Shown here: piece after piece, positions 16,173 to 24,319 of the stretch
Layout of the letters: each line of letters begins with the position of its first letter
Position numbering within the stretch: the stretch's first letter is position 1
Assembly (NCBI RefSeq): GCF_010668395.1
Contig: NZ_WUEY01000009.1
Span: forward strand, 62,001 to 126,000
DNA length: 64,000 nt
From: Martinezella lusitana
GTDB taxonomy: Bacteria > Pseudomonadota > Alphaproteobacteria > Rhizobiales > Rhizobiaceae
Reading direction: 5' to 3'
Notes under the pieces: generated by a model
The model's input: only the letters and a program-made list of their open reading frames with translations
Told to the model about the DNA's origin: nothing
Database searches by the model: none
Translations under genes and position numbers: made by a program

Positions 16173-17207
16173 ATGGAATACCGAAATCTCGGAGCTTCTG
16201 GCCTGCGTGTCCCCGTACTCAGTTTTGGCGCCGGCACGTTTGGTGGCAGCGGACCGTTGTTCAGCGCCTGGGGCTCCACGGATGCCGAGGAAGCAAGGCG
16301 TTTGGTCGACATCTGCCTGGAGGCGGGAGTCAATCTCTTCGACACGGCGGATGTATATTCGGCTGGCGCTTCGGAGGAGGTGCTTGGCCGGGCGATTCGA
16401 GGCAGACGAGACGAAGTCCTGATCTCGACCAAGACGGCTCTTCCCATAGGCGACGGCCCCGCCGATTGGGGGACGTCACGCTCCCGGCTGATCAGATCGG
16501 TCGAAGCCGCCTTGCGTCGTCTCGGCACCGATTACATCGACCTGCTGCAGCTGCACGCCTTCGACGCATCGACGCCGGTCGAGGAGACGCTTTCCACGCT
16601 TGATGGGCTCGTGAAGGTGGGCAAGATCCGTTACATCGGCGCCTCGAATTTCTCCGGTTGGGAATTGATGAAGTCGCTGGCTGCTTCGGAGAAGCACTCC
16701 TATGTGCGTCATGTCGCCCATCAGGTCTACTATTCGCTTGCCGGCCGCGATTACGAATGGGAGCTCATGCCGCTGGGTCGCGATCAGAATGTCGGGGCAC
16801 TGGTCTGGAGTCCGCTGGCATGGGGCAGGCTCACCGGCAAGATACGTCGTGGCCAACCATTGCCGGAGACCAGCCGGTTGCACGAGACTGCGACCTTCGG
16901 CCCACCTGTCGACGATGAGACGCTGTTCGATATCGTCGACGTGCTGGACGGGATTGCGGGTGAGACCGGCAAGAGCGTGGCGCAGATCGCGATCAACTGG
17001 CTCTTGAGCCGGCCGACGGTTGCAAGTGTCATTATCGGCGCCCGCAACGAAGAGCAGTTGCGGCAGAACCTCGGCGCCGTCGGCTGGACGCTTTCCAGGC
17101 AACAGGTGGAGGCGCTGGATAAGGCCAGCAAACAGGTTGTCCCCTATCCATACTTCCCGTATTGGCGCCAGGAAGGTTTCGCCAAGCTCAATCCGCCACT
17201 GGTTTGA
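16173..17207 (+). CDS. Aldo/keto reductase
   Basis: NADPH-dependent carbonyl reductase of 344 aa with a (beta/alpha)8 barrel, of the YajO/potassium-channel-beta-like class. Catalytic residues are readable: Asp in NLFDTADVYS (with the Tyr), Lys in LISTKTA and His in DLLQLHAFD. The C-terminal cofactor motif is ASVIIGARNEEQLRQNLGA. AAGGAG precedes tandem ATGs at 16170 and 16173; the second gives better spacing. The gene is divergent from the LysR gene and convergent with a second, related aldo/keto reductase. The physiological substrate is unknown. Confidence 0.92.
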   Translation: MEYRNLGASGLRVPVLSFGAGTFGGSGPLFSAWGSTDAEEARRLVDICLEAGVNLFDTADVYSAGASEEVLGRAIRGRRDEVLISTKTALPIGDGPADWGTSRSRLIRSVEAALRRLGTDYIDLLQLHAFDASTPVEETLSTLDGLVKVGKIRYIGASNFSGWELMKSLAASEKHSYVRHVAHQVYYSLAGRDYEWELMPLGRDQNVGALVWSPLAWGRLTGKIRRGQPLPETSRLHETATFGPPVDDETLFDIVDVLDGIAGETGKSVAQIAINWLLSRPTVASVIIGARNEEQLRQNLGAVGWTLSRQQVEALDKASKQVVPYPYFPYWRQEGFAKLNPPLV

Positions 17208-17254
17208 CGCAGGCAGACGATATCGTGGACCACTGGAGCAGTCGCGCTTAAGGA

Positions 17255-17277
17255 AGCGGAGCAACGTTTGCTCCGCT
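17255..17277. terminator. Bidirectional hairpin between convergent reductase genes
   Basis: Perfect 10-bp stem AGCGGAGCAA/TTGCTCCGCT with a 3-nt loop. It lies between the stops of the two aldo/keto reductase genes. The T-tract is weak on both strands. Confidence 0.55.
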
Positions 17278-17289
17278 GCCAAAACGCTT

Positions 17290-18321
17290 TCAGCGGCCAC
17301 CCTCGATCTTGCGGTGGCGCTGGTTTCTGCCGCCTTCACCATAGGGATAGGCAGCCGATTGCGGCGCGCTGACCTCGTTGAGCCTTTGCGTCTCCGCGTC
17401 CGTAAGCGTCAACTCAGCTGCTCCCAGGTTGTCTGCAAGCTGCGCAGACGTGCGTGCGCCAAGAATGACCGACGTGACCGCCGGCCGTGCTGCCGTCCAG
17501 GCGAGCGCTACCTGCGCCATGCTGACGCCGCGAGCTTTAGCGATCTCTTCGACGGTATCGATAATCGCCCAGGTTCGTTCCTGTGCGTTGCGGGCCGCAT
17601 AGGACTCGCTGCCGCGGTTGGGATTCTCGCCGAGCCTGGTGGCCCCGGTTGGCGTTTCGTCACGCTTGTATTTGCCGGTCAGCCAACCGCCGCCTAGCGG
17701 CGACCAGGGCAGCAGGCCCATGCCGGCATCCAGGCAAGCATCGACGATCTCGAGTTCGATATCGCGGGCAAGCAGATTATATTGCGGCTGCAGCGTCACC
17801 GGCCGGGTGTATCCGCGGGCCTTGGCGATCTCGGCCGCCTTGGCAATGTGCCAGCCAACATAGTTGGAGAAGCCGTAATAGCCAATTTTGCCGGCACGCA
17901 CGGCGTCATCGAGGAAGCGTAACGTCTCCTCAATCGGGGTCAATGCATCCCAGGCATGCATCTGATAGAGGTCGATATGATCGATGCCGAGGCGGCGCAA
18001 AGAGTCATCGAGAGCCTGGCCGAGATGCCGGCGCGAGAGCCCGATATCATTGGGGCCTTTGCCCATCGGAAAACGGCCTTTGGTGGCGACGACGGCCTGG
18101 CGGGCCTCTGTCGGACGCGCCTTCAGCCATCGGCCGATGATTTCCTCCGATTTTCCGGCGCTGTAGACGTCGGCTGTATCGATGAAATTGCCGCCCCATG
18201 CGAAATAATCGTCGAGAAGCCTATGTGACGCAGCCTCATCGGCTTCCGCGCCGAAAGTCATGGTGCCAAGGCAATAGGCTGTGACGACGGCCCCGCTTGG
18301 GCCGAGCTTGCGATAGTCCAT
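17290..18321 (-). CDS. Aldo/keto reductase (second copy)
   Basis: NADPH-dependent reductase of 343 aa, clearly homologous to the product of the convergent gene but well diverged. Key residues: Asp and Tyr in NFIDTADVYSAGKSEE, Lys in VVATKGRF, His in LYQMHAWDALTPIEET. The C-terminal cofactor loop is TSVILGARTSAQLADNLGA. The upstream-extended frame (to 18396) is not used, because the ATG at 18321 has a strong AAGGAGG seven bases before it. Two diverged paralogues facing each other suggest an old duplication, not a recent one. Confidence 0.92.
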   Translation of the reverse strand: MDYRKLGPSGAVVTAYCLGTMTFGAEADEAASHRLLDDYFAWGGNFIDTADVYSAGKSEEIIGRWLKARPTEARQAVVATKGRFPMGKGPNDIGLSRRHLGQALDDSLRRLGIDHIDLYQMHAWDALTPIEETLRFLDDAVRAGKIGYYGFSNYVGWHIAKAAEIAKARGYTRPVTLQPQYNLLARDIELEIVDACLDAGMGLLPWSPLGGGWLTGKYKRDETPTGATRLGENPNRGSESYAARNAQERTWAIIDTVEEIAKARGVSMAQVALAWTAARPAVTSVILGARTSAQLADNLGAAELTLTDAETQRLNEVSAPQSAAYPYGEGGRNQRHRKIEGGR

Positions 18322-18582
18322 TCCTGCCTCCTTTGAACGGAGCGCTGGTGCCCGATCGGCGAAACGGTCGGGAGAGCCGCAGGCTCCGTGATCCATAGCA
18401 ATGTGGTGCTTGAGACGGCCTCCACCGTCGATGGGGGTTCGACGCTCGGCATTTTATTGCCGCGGCCGTACGCACACCATAGTCAATCATCCCATGATTA
18501 CCAAGCGCATTCGTTGCCTGGATAACGCGGCTCGCGTAAAATTCTCCGTGATGATTCCTTTTTTTGCCGATTGCCTTTCTTG

Positions 18583-19119
18583 ATGGATGAAACGCCGACA
18601 AGCCGCATGCTCTCGTGGGCACGCAACTCCACCATCTATCGTCTCGAACGCCGGATGATGACCGAGAAGCAGCTCTCCGAGGCGATCGCCAAAAAGGCGA
18701 AACAGAAGTTCGAGGATATTAGCGACGCGCAGATCAAGGCGCTGGCCGATTTTGCCGTGAAGTTCGCCTATGAGCTGAAAGTGCTCGACGATGTGGCCTA
18801 TGCCGAGATCAGCACACGCTCGGCGGTTCGCTCCGGCAAGTCGAAGAAAGCTATCGCTTTCAGGCTGGCGTCCAAGGGCATAGATGGCGAGACGGTCGTC
18901 GCGGCGGTAGGGGATGTCGATGACCTCCATTCCGCCGTCATCTTTGCCAGAAAGCGTGGGTTTGGGCCTTTCCGGCGCGGCGACCTTGACGAGAAGCGCA
19001 AGGCAAAGGAATTGTCCGCCTTCGCCCGCAACGGCTTCAGCTTCGCCATCGGCAAACGGGTTTTCGAGATGGAGCGAGAGGACGCCGAGGAGGTGTTGTA
19101 CTCTGCTTCGGCATTCTGA
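18583..19119 (+). CDS. recX: Regulatory protein RecX
   Basis: Inhibitor of RecA filament growth and thus a modulator of recombination and the SOS response. The product is 178 aa. It shows the helical RecX repeats typical of alphaproteobacteria: SWARNSTIYRLERRMMTEKQL, then YELKVLDDVAYAEI, RSGKSKKAIAFRLASKGIDGETV, and the last repeat around FARKRGFGPFRR. A short N-terminal extension (18571) is possible. recA is not in the window, which is normal for this order. Identification rests on the repeat pattern and length. Confidence 0.85.
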   Translation: MDETPTSRMLSWARNSTIYRLERRMMTEKQLSEAIAKKAKQKFEDISDAQIKALADFAVKFAYELKVLDDVAYAEISTRSAVRSGKSKKAIAFRLASKGIDGETVVAAVGDVDDLHSAVIFARKRGFGPFRRGDLDEKRKAKELSAFARNGFSFAIGKRVFEMEREDAEEVLYSASAF

Positions 19120-19183
19120 GGCCTGACATTCATTGAAATAGCCAGGATCACCAGCTAGCTTGCAGCGCTTGGGCGTGGTGCGC

Positions 19184-19798
19184 ATGGGGACGTTCGTGAA
19201 ATCAGCTATTGGATTGCCGGCGATGGCACTTGTGATCGCTTTTATGCCCATGACGGCGAATGCCGATTGGCAGCCGGTCGAGATCATCAAGACCTATTCA
19301 ATTACCGGGACATCCGGCGCTCAACTCTACGATTCGATCGGCGAGCGCGGTCCGTTGCTCGGACCCAAGGTGAGGGCAATTGCCCATACCGATTTCAAGC
19401 TGACGTGGACACGGAAATACGAGCCGCGACCGGACGGCGCCTGCACGATCACCGTCAACATCCCGAAGCTGGTCATCACCTACACCTTGCCGAAGCCCGC
19501 CGGGCGTTTGCCGGCGCAGACCCGCAGCAGCTGGCAGAAATTTATTGCCGGCGTCGAGGCGCATGAGCGGGTTCATGGCGGATATATCAAGGACATGGTC
19601 AAGGAAATCGAGGCCATGAGTGTCGGTTTTTCCGTACCCGATGATCCGAAATGCAGCAGGATCCGCGTCGAATTGACGAAGCGTCTCGGCGAGATTTCCA
19701 AAAAGGAACGGCAGCGAAACGTCGATTTCGACAAGGTCGAGTTCAGCGACGGCGGCAATCTTCAGCAGCTCGTGCTCAAGCTGGTGCGCGAGGAATAG
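19184..19798 (+). CDS. Secreted DUF922-family protein with HERVH motif
   Basis: Exported protein of 204 aa. Residues 1-27 form a signal peptide ending TANA. The domain shows DWQPVEIIKTYSITGTSGAQLYDSIGERGP, then TRSSWQKFIAGVEAHERVHGGYIKDMVKEIE. HERVH fits a zinc-peptidase HExxH motif, and DUF922 members are predicted secreted zinc proteases. The C-terminal part is charged and helical. A TTG start at 19160 would add eight residues ahead of the signal peptide; the ATG at 19184 is preferred. It follows recX by 64 nt, and a perfect hairpin ends the unit. The substrate is unknown. Confidence 0.85.
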   Translation: MGTFVKSAIGLPAMALVIAFMPMTANADWQPVEIIKTYSITGTSGAQLYDSIGERGPLLGPKVRAIAHTDFKLTWTRKYEPRPDGACTITVNIPKLVITYTLPKPAGRLPAQTRSSWQKFIAGVEAHERVHGGYIKDMVKEIEAMSVGFSVPDDPKCSRIRVELTKRLGEISKKERQRNVDFDKVEFSDGGNLQQLVLKLVREE

Positions 19799-19804
19799 GC
19801 GCTG

Positions 19805-19842
19805 ACAAACGCAGCCGGTCGCGTACTCCCCGCTGCGTTTGT
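19805..19842. terminator. Bidirectional hairpin between DUF922 and RraA-like genes
   Basis: Perfect 11-bp inverted repeat ACAAACGCAGC/GCTGCGTTTGT with a 16-nt loop, sitting between two convergent stop codons. The arm ends in TTTGT, a weak T-run. Confidence 0.65.
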
Positions 19843-19853
19843 TCGAAGCCGGA

Positions 19854-20579
19854 TCAGCGGCCCTTCCGTTTCCGCCATTCGGCAAATTTCAGTTTTGGAG
19901 CGTTGCTGGTCGCCGGGTAAAGGCCAATGATGGTGGCGCCGTTCAAGACCTCTTCGGTGACGAAGTCCTCATAGGCCGTCATTTCCACCGTCTCGTCGGC
20001 AATTTCGTCGGCCAGATGCGCGGGGATGACGATGACGCCCTCATTGTCGCCGACGAGTACGTCGCCGGGGAAAACCGCCACATCGCCGCAGCCAATCGGG
20101 CCGTTGATTTCGATGGCCTGATGCAGGGTCAGGTTGGTCGGGGCGGACGGGCGATGATGATAGGAGGGGATGTCGAGGGCGGCGATTTCGGGGCTGTCGC
20201 GGAAGCCGCCGTCGGTGACGACGCCAGCTACTCCGCGCACCTGCAGCCGCGAGACGAGGATGGAACCAGCGGAGGCGGCGCGCGCATCCTTGCGGCTATC
20301 CATGACCAGCACGAAGCCGGGCGGGCATTGTTCGACGGCAGCACGCTGTGGATGCTCCGGATTGCGGAAGACCTCGAGCGTGTTGAGGTCTTCGCGCGCC
20401 GGAATATAGCGAAGGGTGAATGCCTGTCCGACCATGTTTGCCTTCTTCGCCGAGAGCGGACGGACATCCTGGATGAACTGGTTGCGCAAGCCTCGTCTGA
20501 AGAGGGCGGTCGCGATTGTCGGCGTCGCCACTCCTATAAGCTTGTTGCGCGTCTCATTGCTCAGCACGTAGTTGCTCAT
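19854..20579 (-). CDS. RraA-fold protein, probable sugar-acid pathway aldolase
   Basis: 241-aa protein of the RraA/HMG-aldolase fold. Diagnostic blocks are VAGVVTDGGFRDSPEIAAL (metal and substrate site with the conserved DGGxRD) and PGDVLVGDNEGVIVIPAHLADEI. Automated annotation calls such proteins ribonuclease activity regulator RraA. But this group, lying 18 nt downstream of an IlvD/Edd-type sugar-acid dehydratase, more likely acts as a class II pyruvate aldolase or related lyase on the dehydratase product. The ATG at 20579 has AAAGGAT upstream and opens MSNYVLSNETRNKLIGV. That it is in the same operon as the dehydratase is clear; the reaction is inferred. Confidence 0.82.
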   Translation of the reverse strand: MSNYVLSNETRNKLIGVATPTIATALFRRGLRNQFIQDVRPLSAKKANMVGQAFTLRYIPAREDLNTLEVFRNPEHPQRAAVEQCPPGFVLVMDSRKDARAASAGSILVSRLQVRGVAGVVTDGGFRDSPEIAALDIPSYHHRPSAPTNLTLHQAIEINGPIGCGDVAVFPGDVLVGDNEGVIVIPAHLADEIADETVEMTAYEDFVTEEVLNGATIIGLYPATSNAPKLKFAEWRKRKGR

Positions 20580-20597
20580 ACGATAGATCCTTTGCAA

Positions 20598-22334
20598 TCA
20601 ATAGATATCTGGTTCGCCCGGCGTCGGGCCGAAATCGGTTTCCAGGAAGTCGAAGTCGCAGCCGGTATCGGCCTGCGCAACATGGCGCGAAAACATCCAG
20701 CCATAGCCGCGGCCGAATTTTTCCGCCGGCCTGACCCAGGCTTCGCGCCGGCGCTGCAACTCGTCTTCGTCGACAAGCATGTCGATGCGCCGCGCTTCCA
20801 GGTCGAGACGAACGATATCGCCGTTGCGCAGCAAAGCCAGCGGACCACCAACATGGGATTCGGGCGAGACATGCAGGATGCAGGCGCCGTAGCTGGTGCC
20901 GCTCATGCGGGCATCGGAAAGACGTAGCATATCCCTGTGGCCTTTTTTCAGGAGCGCCTTCGGGATCGGCAGCATGCCCCATTCGGGCATACCGGGCCCG
21001 CCCTGCGGGCCGGCGCCGCGCAGCACCATGACGTGGTCCGGCGTGATGTCGAGATTTTCGTCATCGACCGCCGCCTTCATGTCCGGATAGGTATCGAAAA
21101 CCAGCGCCGGTCCCTGATGCTTGTGGAAACGCGGGTCACAGGCGGCAGGCTTGATGACGGCACCCGTCGGTGCAAGGTTGCCCTTCAGCACCGCGAGCGA
21201 ACCCTCGTGATAGACCGGATTGTCGAGCGAGCGGATTACGTCGTCATTATAGCATTTGGCACCTTCCAGTGTTTCTCCAAGCGTAATGCCGGAGACGGTC
21301 AACGCCGAGAGGTCAAGCTTGGAGGAGAGCTTTGCCATCAAGGCTCTAAGGCCGCCGGCGTAATAGAAATCCTCCATCAGATACGTCTTGCCGGTCGGCC
21401 TGATATTGGCAAGGACCGGCGTGGTGCGTCCGGCCCTGTCGAGGTCGTCGAGCGAAAGAGCGGTTCCGGCTCGCCGCGCCATGGCAATCAGGTGCACGAC
21501 GGCGTTGGTGGAACAGCCGGTCGCCATCGCGACGGCGACCGCATTGTTGACGGCCGCCTGGGTGACGATCTTGGACGGCACAAGATCTTCCCAGACCATC
21601 TCGACGATACGCCTGCCGACGGCCGACGACATGCGAATATGATTGGCATCCGGTGCGGGTATCGAGCTTGCGCCGGGCAGGGTCAAGCCGAGCGCCTCGG
21701 CGATCGCCGTCATGGTGCTCGCCGTGCCCATGGTCATACAGTGGCCGTAGGAACGGGCGATCCCGGCCTCGACATCGACCCATTCCTTCTCGGAGATGGT
21801 TCCGGCGCGCCGTTCGTCCCAGAATTTCCAGGCGTCGGAACCTGAGCCCAGATATTCGCCGCGATAATTGCCCCGCAGCATCGGGCCGGCAGGCAGGTAG
21901 ATCATCGGCAGCCCCATGGAAAGCGCGCCCATGACGAGGCCAGGCGTCGTCTTGTCGCAGCCACCCATCAGGACGGCACCATCCACCGGATGCGAGCGCA
22001 GAAGCTCTTCCGCTTCCATTGCCAGCATATTGCGATAAAGCATGGTCGTCGGCTTCACATAGCTCTCGGAGAGCGACAGCGCAGGCAGTTCCAGGGGAAA
22101 GCCGCCGGCCTGCAGGATGCCGCGCTTCACGTCCTCGACGCGGTGCTTGAAATGGGCATGACAGGGGTTGGCGTCGGACCAGGTGTTGAGAATGGCAATG
22201 ACGGGCTTGTCCGTCCACTCTTCGGGTGCATAGCCCATCTGCATGGTGCGGGATCGGTGCCCGGAGCTTCTAAGGTCATCCGGCGCAAACCATCTGGCGC
22301 TGCGCAGATCCGACGGCTTCTTCCTGCTTTCCAT
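20598..22334 (-). CDS. IlvD/Edd-family dehydratase, L-arabonate dehydratase type
   Basis: Fe-S sugar-acid dehydratase of 578 aa that removes water from an aldonate (L-arabonate or similar) to give the 2-keto-3-deoxy acid. Diagnostic blocks: TWSDANPCHAHFKHRVEDVK (first cluster cysteine), VLMGGCDKTTPG (second), and GIARSYGHCMTMGTASTM (third). The C-terminal SDARMSGTSYGACILHVSPES carries the conserved Ser base. Length and motifs match the [2Fe-2S] arabonate/xylonate dehydratase branch more than IlvD itself. An ATG at 22358 would add eight residues. The divergent GntR-type gene at 22547 is the probable regulator. Confidence 0.9.
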   Translation of the reverse strand: MESRKKPSDLRSARWFAPDDLRSSGHRSRTMQMGYAPEEWTDKPVIAILNTWSDANPCHAHFKHRVEDVKRGILQAGGFPLELPALSLSESYVKPTTMLYRNMLAMEAEELLRSHPVDGAVLMGGCDKTTPGLVMGALSMGLPMIYLPAGPMLRGNYRGEYLGSGSDAWKFWDERRAGTISEKEWVDVEAGIARSYGHCMTMGTASTMTAIAEALGLTLPGASSIPAPDANHIRMSSAVGRRIVEMVWEDLVPSKIVTQAAVNNAVAVAMATGCSTNAVVHLIAMARRAGTALSLDDLDRAGRTTPVLANIRPTGKTYLMEDFYYAGGLRALMAKLSSKLDLSALTVSGITLGETLEGAKCYNDDVIRSLDNPVYHEGSLAVLKGNLAPTGAVIKPAACDPRFHKHQGPALVFDTYPDMKAAVDDENLDITPDHVMVLRGAGPQGGPGMPEWGMLPIPKALLKKGHRDMLRLSDARMSGTSYGACILHVSPESHVGGPLALLRNGDIVRLDLEARRIDMLVDEDELQRRREAWVRPAEKFGRGYGWMFSRHVAQADTGCDFDFLETDFGPTPGEPDIY

Positions 22335-22473
22335 GGTAATCGAGCCTTGTTTTCGCATGTGGATCGAACCGAACTTGCCTGTGCAGACGGTTGCTTCGGT
22401 ATGCCCGTCCGGTCGCCCAATTCCTCACGGTTGATCCAATCCGGTGAAGCGGAGTTGGCAATGTCGGACTAAA

Positions 22474-22491
22474 GCACTAATGTATCAGTGC
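22474..22491. promoter_or_regulatory. Candidate GntR operator
   Basis: GCACT-N8-AGTGC imperfect palindrome in the 212-bp space between the divergent dehydratase and GntR genes, with an AT-rich core containing TGTAT. It lies 56 bp before the GntR start. Confidence 0.55.
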
Positions 22492-22546
22492 ATCAAGTCA
22501 CAAACTGTGCTTAATCAGCCCGGCGTTCCCATCAGAAAGGCTGCTC

Positions 22547-23239
22547 GTGAAGCTCAATCCGAAAGAATTCGCACTGGATCGATCCCGCCAGGTGGCGCCG
22601 CAGATCCTCGAAATCCTCAGGTCGCGCATTCTTTCCATGGGCTTGCCGCCGACGACCGTGCTGTCGCGGATGTCGTTGCAAAGCGAATTCAATGTCAGCC
22701 AGACCCCGGTGCGGGACGCCCTGATCCGGCTGGAAGAGGAGGGGCTGGTCGAGGTCTATCCGCAATATGCGACCGTCGTTTCGCGGATCGATATCCGCAA
22801 CGCGACGCAAGCGCATTTCCTGCGGCTGTCGATCGAGCTCGAGGCTGTTTGTCGGCTGACGCTCAATTCGGCCGAGGAGACTGCGACCGCGCTGGAGGCG
22901 GTTCTGTTCCGTCAGAAGCGCGTGATGTCGCCGGAAACCTATGATCTCTTCGATTCGCTCGACAAGGATTTCCATCGGGTGCTTTACGAGCGGGCCGACA
23001 TTCTCGGCTTGTGGTCGACGGTGAGGCGCCAGAGCGTGCATCTCGACCGGCTGCGCATGCTCAATCTGCCGATGCCGGGCAAGCTGGAGCAGATCATTGC
23101 GGATCACCAGGCGATCGTCGACGCTGTCCGCTCCGCCGATGCGCAGGTTGCCGTTGCCGCCTTGCGCAAGCATCTGTCCGGCACCTTGTCGATCATCGAT
23201 CTCATCTGCGAGCAATATCCCGACTACGTGAGCCGGTAG
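22547..23239 (+). CDS. GntR-family regulator (FadR/FCD subgroup)
   Basis: Transcription factor of 230 aa. The N-terminal winged HTH covers about residues 12-78 (APQILEILRSRILSMGLPPTTVLSRMSLQSEF, recognition helix VSQTPVRDALIRLEEEGLVEVYPQ). The all-helical FCD ligand domain follows, with metal-site residues in DKDFHRVLYERA and IIADHQAIVDAV. FCD regulators usually respond to sugar acids or carboxylates. Divergence from the arabonate-type dehydratase operon makes that the likely target. The GTG start at 22547 is preceded by AGAAAGG. Confidence 0.92.
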   Translation: MKLNPKEFALDRSRQVAPQILEILRSRILSMGLPPTTVLSRMSLQSEFNVSQTPVRDALIRLEEEGLVEVYPQYATVVSRIDIRNATQAHFLRLSIELEAVCRLTLNSAEETATALEAVLFRQKRVMSPETYDLFDSLDKDFHRVLYERADILGLWSTVRRQSVHLDRLRMLNLPMPGKLEQIIADHQAIVDAVRSADAQVAVAALRKHLSGTLSIIDLICEQYPDYVSR

Positions 23240-23347
23240 TTCCGCGCTTTCGGGCCGTAGAGGGATGTGGAGGGTGCAGGCGACCACATTGGCTTGCGCC
23301 GCGCTTCGTGCGACAAGATTGGCAGGGAAACAAATCATGGAGTTCGC

Positions 23348-24250
23348 TTGACCATCGGACTTGCACATGCAGAGCTGATCGCGGTTCTGACGGCTGTCAC
23401 GGGCGGCGATCCGAGGGTCATGACGGTGCGCTCGGGCGATGCCCTGCCATCCGGTCCGTTCGAGCTTGGGCATCGCACCTTGCAAAGCGGGTTGCGCGAA
23501 TGGGTTCAGGAGCAGACGGCCCATCCGGTTGGCTATCTGGAGCAGCTCTATACGTTTGCCGATCGCGATCGAAACAATGAAATTCTCGGCGGGCGCACGA
23601 TTTCCATCAGCTATCTGGGCCTGGTGCGCGAGCAGGCAGCACCCGGTGCCGGTGCGCCGGGCTGGCATGGCTGGTACGAATATCTTCCCTGGGAGGATCA
23701 TCGGAGCGGCCGACCGCCGATCCTCGACGCCATCGCCGCTCGCCTCGCGTCATGGATCGACGGGGATGCGATGCGCCGCGGCCAACGCCGTCGCCGTGCC
23801 GATTTCGACTTCGGGCTGAGTGGTGCCGCCTGGAACGAGGATCTCGTTCTGCAGCGCTATGAACTGCTCTATGAGGCGGGGCTCGTCGCCGAGGCGGGCT
23901 GCGATATCAAGCACAATTTCGGTACGCCGATGTTCGCCGATCATCGCCGCATTCTTGCGACCGGCATGGCGCGGCTGCGCGCCAAGATCAAGTATCGCCC
24001 CGTCGTCTTCGAACTCATGCCCGAGACCTTCACGCTGCTGCAACTGCAGAAAACGGTAGAAGCGCTGGCGGGCCTCACTCTGCACAAGCAGAACTTCCGC
24101 CGGCTGATCGAGCAGCAGGAACTGGTCGAGGAAACCGGAGGCACGGAAAGCGAAACCGGGGGCCGTCCGGCCAAGCTTTTCCGCTTCCGCCGTGCCGTCC
24201 TCGAAGAACGCGAATTCGCCGGAACGAAATTACCGCTCTCCCGCAATTGA
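23348..24250 (+). CDS. nrtR: NrtR-type Nudix-HTH regulator of NAD biosynthesis
   Basis: Repressor of about 300 aa that senses ADP-ribose/NAD status. The N-terminal half is a Nudix-fold domain whose catalytic box is degenerate (GHRTLQSGLREWVQEQTAHPVGYLEQLYTF). The C-terminal part is the winged HTH (KYRPVVFELMPETFTLLQLQ, then LTLHKQNFRRLIEQQELVEET). It lies 69 bp upstream of nadABC, and two NrtR-type palindromes fill that gap. The start is uncertain: GTG at 23267 gives 327 aa; TTG at 23348 with GGAG upstream begins at the expected TIGLAHAELIAVL strand. Confidence 0.9.
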   Translation: MTIGLAHAELIAVLTAVTGGDPRVMTVRSGDALPSGPFELGHRTLQSGLREWVQEQTAHPVGYLEQLYTFADRDRNNEILGGRTISISYLGLVREQAAPGAGAPGWHGWYEYLPWEDHRSGRPPILDAIAARLASWIDGDAMRRGQRRRRADFDFGLSGAAWNEDLVLQRYELLYEAGLVAEAGCDIKHNFGTPMFADHRRILATGMARLRAKIKYRPVVFELMPETFTLLQLQKTVEALAGLTLHKQNFRRLIEQQELVEETGGTESETGGRPAKLFRFRRAVLEEREFAGTKLPLSRN

Positions 24251-24252
24251 CA

Positions 24253-24271
24253 TATGCTCACTACGAGAATA
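24253..24271. promoter_or_regulatory. NrtR box 1
   Basis: TATGCTCA-CTA-CGAGAATA, an 8-3-8 imperfect palindrome (two mismatched pairs) starting 2 nt after the nrtR stop. Same architecture as box 2, with starts 34 bp apart. Confidence 0.7.
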
Positions 24272-24286
24272 TCTATTTGCGCATAA

Positions 24287-24305
24287 TATGCTCAAACTGA
24301 GTATA
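24287..24305. promoter_or_regulatory. NrtR box 2
   Basis: TATGCTCA-AAC-TGAGTATA, an almost perfect 8-3-8 palindrome just upstream of the nadA ribosome binding site (AAGGAG). Its position over the nadA promoter fits repression of nadABC. Confidence 0.82.
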
Positions 24306-24319
24306 ATAAGGAGCCGGTC

